A stretch of DNA of 64,000 nucleotides from an uncultured Christensenella sp. (GTDB taxonomy: Bacteria; Bacillota_A; Clostridia; Christensenellales; Borkfalkiaceae). The DNA lies in the NCBI GenBank assembly GCA_910579295.1, contig CAJTTC010000001.1:124001-188000 (forward strand). Reading direction: 5' to 3'. Positions 42,311-50,371 of the stretch are shown here, one piece after another. A program made the translations under genes and the position numbers. The notes under the pieces were generated by a model. It was not told the origin of the DNA and did not search any database. It saw nothing but the letters and a program-made list of their open reading frames with translations. The first letter of the stretch is position 1. Each line of letters starts with the position of its first letter.

Positions 42311-43405
42311 ATGAAGTACGATTTTCTCATTGTCGGGGCGGGGCTTTTCGGCGCAGTGTTCGCGCGTGAGGCTCATAATCGCGGAAAGAAGTGCCTTGTG
42401 GTGGAAAAGCGCGCCAACGTGGGCGGCAACTGTTATACGGAGGTCGTTGACGGCATAACCGTGCACAGGTACGGCGCTCATATCTTTCACACCTCTGACG
42501 AAGCCGTCTGGAATTACGTAAATAAATACGCGCATTTCAATCCGTTTATCAATTGCCCGCTGGCAAACTATATGGGCAAGCTGTACCACCTGCCGTTCAA
42601 TATGAACACCTTTTACGAGCTGTGGGGAACGGCTACGCCGCAAAAGGCAAGGGAAAAAATCGCTCAGCAGATAGTGCCGTGCGAAAACCCGAAAAACGTG
42701 CGCGAACAGGCTCTTGCGCTTGTGGGGACGGATATCTATAAAACCCTCATCGAGGGTTACACCGAAAAGCAGTGGGGTAGAAGCGCCGACAAATTGCCTG
42801 CGGATATCATAAAGCGTTTGCCGCTACGGTTTACGTTCGATAACAACTATTTCAACGACGTGTGGCAGGGCATACCCGAGGGCGGCTATACGGCGCTCGT
42901 CGACAATCTTCTGCAAGGCATAGAGGTGCGCACGGGGGTTGACTATCTTTCGTGCAGAGAGCAGCTTGACGTTCTTGCCGACAAGGTTGTGTATACGGGC
43001 GCGATAGACGAGTTTTTCGGCTATTCGCGGGGCAATCTCGAATACCGCTCGCTACGCTTCGAAACGCAGAGGATTGAAACGGAAAGCTTTCAGGGCAACG
43101 CCGTAATCAACTATACCGAGCGCAACGTGCGGTATACAAGGATTATAGAGCACAAGCATTTTGCGCGTAACGACGATTTGCCATACACGATTGTAACTTA
43201 CGAATATCCCGCTGCGCAGGGTGCGGGCGACGAAAGGTATTATCCCGTTAACGACGCTACGAACAATATCCGTTACTGCGAATACAAGCGGCTTGCCGAC
43301 AGGCAGGGAAAGGTGATTTTCGGCGGCAGGCTCGGACTGTATAAGTATCTCGATATGGACGACGTTATATCGGAAGCTTTAAAACTTGCTCAAAGCATAT
43401 TGTAA
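42311..43405 (+). CDS. glf: UDP-galactopyranose mutase
   Basis: The start is the ATG at 42311 (MKYDFLIVGAGLFG), 5 nt after GGAGG. 364 residues: FAD-binding GAGLFG (9-14), EKRANVGGNCYTE, the substrate-loop YGAHIFHT, YTEKQWGRSADKLP, and FDNNYFNDVWQGIPEGGY. The enzyme interconverts UDP-galactopyranose and UDP-galactofuranose using reduced flavin. With the preceding GT2 gene it forms a likely two-gene operon for a galactofuranose-bearing surface polymer. Confidence 0.95.
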   Translation: MKYDFLIVGAGLFGAVFAREAHNRGKKCLVVEKRANVGGNCYTEVVDGITVHRYGAHIFHTSDEAVWNYVNKYAHFNPFINCPLANYMGKLYHLPFNMNTFYELWGTATPQKAREKIAQQIVPCENPKNVREQALALVGTDIYKTLIEGYTEKQWGRSADKLPADIIKRLPLRFTFDNNYFNDVWQGIPEGGYTALVDNLLQGIEVRTGVDYLSCREQLDVLADKVVYTGAIDEFFGYSRGNLEYRSLRFETQRIETESFQGNAVINYTERNVRYTRIIEHKHFARNDDLPYTIVTYEYPAAQGAGDERYYPVNDATNNIRYCEYKRLADRQGKVIFGGRLGLYKYLDMDDVISEALKLAQSIL

Positions 43406-43461
43406 AGGAAAAAGAACTATTAAGGGCAACCCCTATTGCAAAGTTATGAATTCAAACGCCG

Positions 43462-43492
43462 AACGCCGCCCGCTCTCCGCGGGCGGCGTTTT
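43462..43492 (+). terminator. Terminator after glf
   Basis: A perfect 12-bp stem (AACGCCGCCCGC with GCGGGCGGCGTT) around TCTCC. Between here and the pullulanase promoter (43493-43710) I see no gene. Confidence 0.8.
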
Positions 43493-43710
43493 GATATGTC
43501 AGCCGTATGCGCGACGGCGGTAACGGGCTTGCCGCTTGCAAAGCCAAACGCGCAACGAACGGTCTTGCCGTTACGTATTGCGGCGGAACTGATTGCGGAA
43601 GTTTTTTTGCGTTATTGGGTGAAGTGATATGCTATTGTAAAAAACATTACTAAAAAAGTATGTGATAAATCATAATAGCAAACATTATTTGAAAAAAACA
43701 CACAAAAGCC

Positions 43711-43750
43711 TTGACATATTTCGAAAATATGATATAATAATTTTCGAAAA
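43711..43750 (+). promoter_or_regulatory. Pullulanase promoter with paired TTTCGAAA operators
   Basis: TTGACA (43711-43716) and TATAAT (43733-43738) are 16 bp apart. One TTTCGAAA palindrome (core 43719-43726) lies in the spacer, and a second, TTTTCGAAAA (43741-43750), lies just after the -10 box, with centres 23 bp apart. The same arrangement and spacing occur upstream of malQ at 50253, so one repressor probably controls both. Confidence 0.8.
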
Positions 43751-43808
43751 ACTTGCAGGAATTATATTTAATAAGCAAATAATAGCTGGAAAAATTGAGG
43801 AGGAAAAT

Positions 43809-46460
43809 ATGAAAAAGAAAGTGTTTGCGTTTGTTGTCAGCTTAATACTTTCGATGGTTTTCGTCGTCGCTGGCTGTAACAAAAAGCCCGAGGGCGAGTA
43901 CGAGCTCGAATTGGAAAGCGGTTACAGACAGTTAACCATATATTATAACCGCGACGCGGGCTATGACGATTGCGACGTCTGGCTGTGGTACGGCGACGTC
44001 GAGGGCACGGGCTATAAATTCCACCCCTGCGCCTACGGTGCGAAAATGGTAATCAACGTTCCTCAGGAGATAGAGGAAGTGGGCTACATTATCAGATTAA
44101 ACTGCGTTCCCGGAAGTTCGAGCTGGGGTTCGGCAATCAAGGACGGCAGCGAGTCCGACCGTAAAATAAAGCTGGACGGCGAAAGAACGGTTATCTACAC
44201 CAAGTCCGGCGACCCTAACAATTATATAAGCAACGACGGAGGCACAACGTTGGAAGTGGTTCGTTTTATATCTCTTGCCGATATGCAGGATTTGAAGCAC
44301 GTTAAAATAAGCGTAAGCGATTCTTCTTCCGTCACCGCCGAGAACGTAAAAATAGTCGACGGAGAGGGCGAAGAGGTTGCAATAGCTTCGGTTAACGGCA
44401 ACGTCGTAACGCTTAAATCCGATTTGGACCTTTCGAAATCGTATACCCTTAAAGTCAACGGCTTTGACGACGTGGGTATCGTTCCTATGACGTATTTTTC
44501 GAGTAAGGCGTTCGCCAACGCCTATTCTTACAGCGGTGAGCTGGGCGTAGAGCTTACGGAAAATTCAACGGTATTCCGTCTTTGGGCTCCTACCGCTTCG
44601 ACTGTAAAATTAAATCTGTTCGACGACGGCTACTACGGCTCTGCGTCTAGCTCCGTGGAGTTGACGAGAGGGGATAAGGGCGTTTGGACTTATACGCATA
44701 ACGAGAATTTAAGCGGCACATATTATACTTATACGGTGACGACCTCGGTCGGAACGCAGGAAGCGGTTGACCCCTATGCGCGTTCGGCGGGCTTAAACGG
44801 AGCGAGAGGTATGATTTTGGATCTCGACTCTACCGACCCCGAGGGCTGGACGAATGAAAATTTCGTCAATCCCGACGTGCAGAACTACACCGACGCCGAA
44901 ATATGGGAAGTGCATATCCGCGACTTCTCCAACAAGATAACGTCCTCAAAGTATAAGGGCAAATATCTTGCATTCACCGAAACGGGACTTACCAACAAAA
45001 ACGGCATACCCGTCGGAATCGACTATCTTAAAGAGCTTGGCATAACCCACGTTCACCTGTTGCCTTCATTCGACTATGCGTCGGTTGACGAGAGCAAGGA
45101 GGGCGGCTTTAACTGGGGTTACGACCCTCAGAACTACAACGTACCCGAGGGCAGTTATTCGACCGACCCCGAGGACGGCGCTAAGCGCGTAAACGAATAC
45201 AAGCAAATGGTTCAGTCGCTCCACGAAAACGGAATAGGCGTGGTAATGGACGTCGTTTACAACCACACTTTTTCGGCTGATTCCAACCTGAACAAAATAG
45301 TACCTTATTATTATTACCGTTACAATGCCAACGGCACGCTGTCAAACGGCTCGGGTTGCGGCAACGAGCTTGCTTCCGACCGCGCAATGGTACGCAAGTA
45401 TATGGTTGACTCCGTAACCTATTGGCAGAACGAGTACAATCTCGACGGCTTCCGTTTCGACTTAATGGCGTTGCACGACGTTACAACGATGCAACAAATC
45501 GAAAAGGCAGTACACAAGACTAATCCCAACGCGCTTATATACGGCGAGGGCTGGACGGGCGGCACGTCTACTTTACCCGCGACCGAGCAGTCTACCCTTG
45601 CTAACATACAGAAGCTCAACGACGGCACTACGTCGAAAGTAAACGGAATTGCAATGTTTAGCGACGTAATCCGCGACGGCGTAAAGGGCTCTGTATTCGA
45701 TATCGAAGATACGGGCTTTGCAACGAGCACGACGGGCAAATATCTCGATAACGTTCTGTTCGGCGTTACGGGCGGCTACAATACAAGCAATACTTTCTCC
45801 GAGTACAAGGCTTCGTGGTACGCATACAATCCCACGAACGTAATAAACTACGTGTCGGCTCACGACAACAATACGCTTTGGGACAGAATTTGCCACGTAT
45901 ACGGTGAAGAAGCTAATACGATTGAAAAGCGCACGGCTATGAACAGACTTTCCGCCGCTATCGTGCAGACTTCGCTCGGCATTCCGTTTATGCAGGCGGG
46001 CGAGGAAATGCTCCGCAGTAAAAAGAACGCCGACGGCACGTATAACGAGAACAGCTATAACGCTCCGGACGACGTAAACAATATCAATTGGGATTTGCTT
46101 TCGACGACGAGCGAAGAATACAAGATGATGCAGTATTACAAGGGTCTTATCGAATTCCGTAAGAGCTGTGACACGCTTCGTCTGACTTACGCGGCTAACG
46201 AGCGTTTGCGCAAATACGTATGCGCAATCGACAAGCGCGACGGCGCGTTTGTAGCATTGACAATGACAAATCTCGATACGAACGAAAAGATTCTCGTAAT
46301 CTATAATGCGGGCGATAAGGCGTACGAATATACACTTCCCGCAGGTCAGTGGAATTTGTATATAAACGGCACGCGGGCGGGCGCAACGGCAATTGAAAGC
46401 AATTTAGGCGGCAAGCAGAGCATTGCGGCAATAAGCTGTTACGTTTACAAGCTTGCGTAA
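43809..46460 (+). CDS. Secreted type I pullulanase (GH13), lipoprotein
   Basis: The start is the ATG at 43809 (MKKKVFAF), after GAGGAGGA; upstream in-frame ATGs would put the promoter inside the gene. 883 residues: a signal peptide with lipobox VVAGC, an N-terminal starch-binding-type domain (PUD-like, ITIYYNRDAGYDDCDVWLW style), a CBM48-like domain (STVFRLWAPTASTVKLNLF), and a GH13 barrel with the pullulanase signature FNWGYDPQNYNVPEG. Catalytic residues are Asp551 in DGFRFD, Glu580 in YGEGWT, and the Asp of VSAHDN. It debranches alpha-1,6 links in starch, glycogen or pullulan at the cell surface. It begins the alpha-glucan locus. Confidence 0.93.
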   Translation: MKKKVFAFVVSLILSMVFVVAGCNKKPEGEYELELESGYRQLTIYYNRDAGYDDCDVWLWYGDVEGTGYKFHPCAYGAKMVINVPQEIEEVGYIIRLNCVPGSSSWGSAIKDGSESDRKIKLDGERTVIYTKSGDPNNYISNDGGTTLEVVRFISLADMQDLKHVKISVSDSSSVTAENVKIVDGEGEEVAIASVNGNVVTLKSDLDLSKSYTLKVNGFDDVGIVPMTYFSSKAFANAYSYSGELGVELTENSTVFRLWAPTASTVKLNLFDDGYYGSASSSVELTRGDKGVWTYTHNENLSGTYYTYTVTTSVGTQEAVDPYARSAGLNGARGMILDLDSTDPEGWTNENFVNPDVQNYTDAEIWEVHIRDFSNKITSSKYKGKYLAFTETGLTNKNGIPVGIDYLKELGITHVHLLPSFDYASVDESKEGGFNWGYDPQNYNVPEGSYSTDPEDGAKRVNEYKQMVQSLHENGIGVVMDVVYNHTFSADSNLNKIVPYYYYRYNANGTLSNGSGCGNELASDRAMVRKYMVDSVTYWQNEYNLDGFRFDLMALHDVTTMQQIEKAVHKTNPNALIYGEGWTGGTSTLPATEQSTLANIQKLNDGTTSKVNGIAMFSDVIRDGVKGSVFDIEDTGFATSTTGKYLDNVLFGVTGGYNTSNTFSEYKASWYAYNPTNVINYVSAHDNNTLWDRICHVYGEEANTIEKRTAMNRLSAAIVQTSLGIPFMQAGEEMLRSKKNADGTYNENSYNAPDDVNNINWDLLSTTSEEYKMMQYYKGLIEFRKSCDTLRLTYAANERLRKYVCAIDKRDGAFVALTMTNLDTNEKILVIYNAGDKAYEYTLPAGQWNLYINGTRAGATAIESNLGGKQSIAAISCYVYKLA

Positions 46461-46519
46461 GTAATTCAAACTTAACCCTGTATGGGGAGTTAATAAATAT
46501 TTATTTTATGGAGGAAACA

Positions 46520-48169
46520 ATGAAGGCAAAAAAATTAGTTGCTCTGTGTATGTCAGCGGCAATGGTTGTCGGCGGCGCGTCTCTTATGGCTGCCTGCAAG
46601 GACAAAACTCCCAGCGGCGGGGGCTTTGTAGAGGATACAAGAATCTGGTATGCCGTCGGAAACGATTCGAAGGGTACGGCAAAGGTGAACGGGTGGAAGC
46701 CTCAGACTATTAACGATGAATTGACGTTTGTACGCGATACCACGGTAACCGACGAAAACGTATTTACGCTTTCAATGGACATTTATGCAGGCGACGAAGG
46801 CGCAGGATACGGCTTTAAATTCCTTTACAAGACAAGCGCTACGGAAACTATCATTGAGGACGATCTTTGGGCGCGTCAGATAGGTATTCACAATTTCGAA
46901 GGCGTCGAGGGCGAAGGTGAAGCCGCAGTATTAAAGTCCGACGGTAAAACAGTATTCACCACCGGCGGCGGCTCTAACCTTCATAACCTCTATCTGGAAA
47001 AGGGTTGGGAAGGAACGTACAAATTTACTCTCACAACCTATCCCGACGGAAATGGCGGCGACGCTAAAGATCCCGTTTTGAAGTTCGAAAGGACAAAGGT
47101 TATCGAAGTAACGCACGATATGTGGATTCACGGCGACGTTAACAACTTCGGCTGGGGCGCTACCGCGGATAAATATCCTATGAAAGAAGTAATTTCAGGC
47201 GATGATATAACCTGGACCACTCAGGTTAAAGTTACCGACGCAGACCTTGTAAGAGACGCTAACGGCGCACTTCTGCCCACGGATCCGGGAGCAGGCGAGG
47301 ATGCGAAAGAAGGCGAGAATGCGGGAACAGGCGTGGTTGGATATGCAGCCGTTCAGGTTTACAACAGAATAGAGTCCAACGGTACACACGCAACCTATGT
47401 TGCCGACAGCGAAGATTACAAAGTGGTCGAAATCGAGGGTTCGGATTATATGCTTCTTCCCAAGGGCAACTATACGATCACTTACGATCAGAAGACCAAC
47501 GAAGTCGTTGTTGCTTTGGGTACGCACGATATGTATCTTATAGGCGGCTGGTACGCTGATCCCGAAAACGAAGATGATTACGGTTGGGGTTATGGCGAAG
47601 GATATAAGAATTTCCCTCTTAAGCAAGCAGACAACATTTGGTCTACGGTTCAATATTTCGCAGCCGCAACCGAGCTTAAGCTCTATAACGCGCTTACCAA
47701 CACATACTATACAACTCCCGAAAATGTTGAAGGCGACAAGAATATTAAAATAACCGAGCCCGGCAACTACGCTTTCCGTTTCGATCAGGAAACAGGCGTT
47801 GTACAAGTCGAGAAGTGTGAATACTATCTCGTAGGTACGTTTGTAGACGCAGAGGGCGCTCCGGTAAACTTCGGCGATAAGGGAATTATTGCAGGCGTAC
47901 ACCCTAAGTTCGAAAAAGACGGTGGCAACTACGTTACAACCGTAACGGCAACCGACGTAACGGGTATGGACGCGTTCAGCTGGATAGCAACTCAAGGAAA
48001 AGACGGCGTGTTTGCAATACAGATCGTAATGGGCAGCACTATTCTCGGCATTAAGGATTGGGGCGTTGCTGATAGCGGTGCTAATATCTTCCTTCACGAG
48101 GGTACGTATACTGTCACTATTGACACGAGCAAGTGGCGCTACACTGTAACACCTGTAGCAGCTGAATAA
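46520..48169 (+). CDS. Putative starch-binding surface lipoprotein
   Basis: The ATG at 46520 (MKAKKLVAL) follows GGAGG at 46510-46514; an earlier ATG at 46508 overlaps it. 549 residues: lipobox LMAAC, then repeated beta-sandwich modules with similar openings (MWIHGDVNNFGWG near residue 195, MYLIGGWYADPENEDDYGWG near 335, YYLVGTFVDAEG near 430), each with aromatic residues suited to sugar stacking. The modules recall SusE/SusF-type starch-binding domains. Position directly after pullulanase supports an alpha-glucan binding role. It is not a recognised enzyme. Confidence 0.75.
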   Translation: MKAKKLVALCMSAAMVVGGASLMAACKDKTPSGGGFVEDTRIWYAVGNDSKGTAKVNGWKPQTINDELTFVRDTTVTDENVFTLSMDIYAGDEGAGYGFKFLYKTSATETIIEDDLWARQIGIHNFEGVEGEGEAAVLKSDGKTVFTTGGGSNLHNLYLEKGWEGTYKFTLTTYPDGNGGDAKDPVLKFERTKVIEVTHDMWIHGDVNNFGWGATADKYPMKEVISGDDITWTTQVKVTDADLVRDANGALLPTDPGAGEDAKEGENAGTGVVGYAAVQVYNRIESNGTHATYVADSEDYKVVEIEGSDYMLLPKGNYTITYDQKTNEVVVALGTHDMYLIGGWYADPENEDDYGWGYGEGYKNFPLKQADNIWSTVQYFAAATELKLYNALTNTYYTTPENVEGDKNIKITEPGNYAFRFDQETGVVQVEKCEYYLVGTFVDAEGAPVNFGDKGIIAGVHPKFEKDGGNYVTTVTATDVTGMDAFSWIATQGKDGVFAIQIVMGSTILGIKDWGVADSGANIFLHEGTYTVTIDTSKWRYTVTPVAAE

Positions 48170-48190
48170 TTCGGCACGTTAAAAAAATCG

Positions 48191-48220
48191 GCGCGGGAAA
48201 TTTTTCCCGCGCTTTTTTTT
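48191..48220 (+). terminator. Terminator after the starch-binding lipoprotein
   Basis: GCGCGGGAAA pairs with TTTCCCGCGC around two T residues, followed by eight T residues. Confidence 0.9.
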
Positions 48221-48230
48221 AAAAGAAAAT

Positions 48231-48320
48231 CCCTCACCACCGCCGAGAGTGGAAAGCCCTCTCACCACCGCCAACGTGGAAAGGGAGAAAGCCCCCTTGC
48301 CTTCCCCCTTAGGAGGGGGG
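48231..48320. repeat. Intergenic direct repeats with C/G-rich hairpin
   Basis: Two ~26-bp copies in tandem (48231-48256 and 48257-48283) share CTCACCACCGCC and GTGGAAAG. They are followed by a CCCCCTTAGGAGGGGG hairpin whose AGGAGG may serve the next gene. It resembles a short dispersed intergenic element, but no second location is present in this window. Confidence 0.45.
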
Positions 48321-48349
48321 GTAAAGTAGGAGTGATAAAGATTAAGACT

Positions 48350-49045
48350 ATGAAAAATTTTATTTTTGATTTGTACGGCACTCTTGCCGATATCCACACC
48401 GACGAAAACAGCAAAAGGTTTATCAAAGCCGTTTCCGTATATTTCAAAAAACTCAATCCCGAAACGGGCGATTTTATGTCCGAATATAAGCGTATCTGTG
48501 CGGCGGAGCAGGGCGGAGAGGACGACGAAACAGACTTGTCGCGCGTGTTCGGGCAATTGCTGAAAACCGATAACGGTGAAACAATTCTGAAAGCTGCCGG
48601 GTACTTCCGCAGAAAGTCGCGTTCCAAACTCGGGCTGTACGGCGGCGTCAGACGTCTTTTAACGGCGCTTAAAGAAAAGGGTTCGGCTATTTATTTGCTG
48701 ACTAACGCGCAGGCGTGCTTTACGCTTGCAGAGCTGGATAAGCTAAAACTGACGGGATATTTCGACGGAATTGTTATCTCGTCGGAGGTCGGCAAGAAAA
48801 AGCCGTCGCCCGTAATCTTTGATTATGCGCTCAAAAAGTTCAATCTTGACGTCGGGCAGACTGTGTTTACGGGCAACGATATAAATGCCGACGTGCTCGG
48901 GGCAAAAGCCGCGGGATTGCATACGGCGTATATTCTCAGCAATCTTTCGCCGACCGAAGACAGCCTTGAAAAAGCTAAACCGTATGCGGATTTCGCAACC
49001 GACAACTTTAAAAGTTTAAGCGAATATCTGATTTCGCTGTGCTAA
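48350..49045 (+). CDS. HAD-superfamily hydrolase
   Basis: About 231 residues with HAD motifs: I DLYGTLADIHTD (catalytic Asp near residue 6), II LLTNAQ, III KKKPSP and IV GNDINADVLGAKAAG. The cap is helical (subclass IA, phosphoglycolate phosphatase-like). Two starts are possible: GTG at 48332 (11 nt after AGGAGGGG) or ATG at 48350, which I prefer because the family begins just before motif I. It may remove phosphate from a sugar phosphate; substrate unknown. Confidence 0.85.
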   Translation: MKNFIFDLYGTLADIHTDENSKRFIKAVSVYFKKLNPETGDFMSEYKRICAAEQGGEDDETDLSRVFGQLLKTDNGETILKAAGYFRRKSRSKLGLYGGVRRLLTALKEKGSAIYLLTNAQACFTLAELDKLKLTGYFDGIVISSEVGKKKPSPVIFDYALKKFNLDVGQTVFTGNDINADVLGAKAAGLHTAYILSNLSPTEDSLEKAKPYADFATDNFKSLSEYLISLC

Positions 49046-49070
49046 GCATATTTTTATGTGACGGCGTAAA

Positions 49071-49120
49071 AAAAGCCCGCCGCCCGATAACGCGGATAAG
49101 ACGATCGGGCGGCGGCTTTT
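49071..49120. terminator. Bidirectional terminator between the HAD and LacI-type genes
   Basis: GCCCGCCGCCCGAT (49075-49088) pairs with ATCGGGCGGCGGC (49104-49116) with one bulged C, flanked by A and T runs, serving both convergent genes. Confidence 0.85.
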
Positions 49121-49139
49121 ATTATTTAATTCCTATAAG

Positions 49140-50123
49140 TTAATTGAGAGTTTTAACGCTTCCGCGCTCGATAAGCTTACAGTTCAGCATAATCTGGTGC
49201 GCCGATTTGCCGTCAAGCATATCCATAATCTGATTAAACGCTTCCTCGCCCAAACGGTTGAAGTCCTGTTTTAAAGTGGTGAGGTTGTAGGAGGTGAATT
49301 TCAGCAAATTCAAATCGTCGAAGCCGATAACAGAAACGTCGTCGGGCACGGTTTTATCGCAGTTTTTAAGTCCGTCGATAAGCCCCATTGCCATTATGTC
49401 CGAACAGCAGATAACGGCGGTGACGTCGGTTTCGGTAAAGAACATAGCCGCTTCTTCGCCCGCGGACTTGGTAAAATCTCCGTAATAAATATATTCGCTG
49501 TTGAATTCGATGCCTGCGCGCGCTAATCCGGAAATATAGCCCGCAAGCCGTTCTGCCGAAGCCTGCGAGTCTTTCTCGCCCATAAGAAAACCTATCTTTG
49601 AGTGTCCGCGCTTTGTAAGATACTTGATTGCCGTGACGATAGCGGTTGTGTTGTCGCTGGCGACAGAGGCTATCTGCGGCGCGTCGGATATTCTGTTGTC
49701 GAGAAGAACAAGGGGTACGGTAGTGTGCTTTATCTGCTTATAAATTCTGCTCTTAAAATTCATACCGACTATAAAGGCGGCGCAGAAGTTGTTTTTAATA
49801 AGATAGTCGTTTAAAACGAAGTTTTCGGGCTTTAACATTACGTAATCTATAATGACTTCGAAATTGTTTGCGATAGCAACGTCGTTAAACGCGGTCACAA
49901 TATGGTTGAGAATATTGTTGCGCGTGTCGGAATCGACTCTTTCAAACATAGCGCAAATTCTTCTCGGCGCCAAATGTTTGGTCTTTAAGCGATAGCCTAC
50001 GTCTTTGGCATAATCGCGTATTCGTATTTTGGTGTCCTCTGCAATATCGGTTGCGTCGTTAAGCGCTTTCGATACCGTACTCACGGAAACGTTTAGCGCT
50101 TCCGAAATTTCTTTTATAGTCAT
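49140..50123 (-). CDS. LacI/GalR-family transcriptional regulator of alpha-glucan use
   Basis: 327 residues on the minus strand: a LacI HTH at the N-terminus (TIKEISEALNVSVSTVSKALND) with hinge region (RIRDYAKDVGYRLKTK), and a periplasmic-binding-protein-like effector domain (VLLDNRISDAPQIASVASDN, KIGFLMGEKDSQASAERLAGY, DVSVIGFDDLNLL). It lies between the HAD gene and malQ, divergent from malQ. The TTTCGAAA palindromes at the malQ and pullulanase promoters are its likely operators, maltodextrin or maltose the likely effector. Its own promoter shows no clear copy of the motif. Confidence 0.9.
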   Translation of the reverse strand: MTIKEISEALNVSVSTVSKALNDATDIAEDTKIRIRDYAKDVGYRLKTKHLAPRRICAMFERVDSDTRNNILNHIVTAFNDVAIANNFEVIIDYVMLKPENFVLNDYLIKNNFCAAFIVGMNFKSRIYKQIKHTTVPLVLLDNRISDAPQIASVASDNTTAIVTAIKYLTKRGHSKIGFLMGEKDSQASAERLAGYISGLARAGIEFNSEYIYYGDFTKSAGEEAAMFFTETDVTAVICCSDIMAMGLIDGLKNCDKTVPDDVSVIGFDDLNLLKFTSYNLTTLKQDFNRLGEEAFNQIMDMLDGKSAHQIMLNCKLIERGSVKTLN

Positions 50124-50167
50124 TTGCCTTTTCCATTCATTTCCTTATCACTTTCAGCCTTATTTAA

Positions 50168-50197
50168 ATTATACGACATTTATTATAATAGTGTCAA
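50168..50197 (-). promoter_or_regulatory. Promoter of the LacI-type regulator
   Basis: On the minus strand TTGACA (50197-50192) and TATAAT (50173-50168) are 18 bp apart, about 45 bp before the ATG. Confidence 0.65.
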
Positions 50198-50252
50198 GTT
50201 GGAGTATGTGTAAAACTTTATCAATTTTTATACAAAATTTTACATTTTGCTA

Positions 50253-50310
50253 TTGACATTTACGAAAATTGTGATATAATATTTTCGAAAATAAACAATA
50301 TATTTTCGTA
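50253..50310 (+). promoter_or_regulatory. malQ promoter with three TTTCGAAA-type operators
   Basis: TTGACA (50253-50258) and TATAAT (50275-50280) are 16 bp apart. A half-matching site (TACGAAAA, centre 50263-50264) lies in the spacer, a perfect palindrome TATTTTCGAAAATA spans 50280-50293, and a third, partial site (ATTTTCGTA) is at 50302-50310. Centres of the first two are 23 bp apart, exactly as at the pullulanase promoter. Confidence 0.8.
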
Positions 50311-50371
50311 GGCAAAAAAATGCGCGTAACAATTGAGTAGTAGACGAAAATGCGTGTATTGATTTAAAGAT

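Noticed and set aside
43436..43627. 63-codon frame after glf
   Set aside because: It contains the perfect glf terminator hairpin and has no ribosome site or similarity.
47195..48097. 300-codon minus-strand frame inside the starch-binding lipoprotein
   Set aside because: No ribosome site, random composition, and the plus-strand reading is coherent with a signal peptide and repeated modules.
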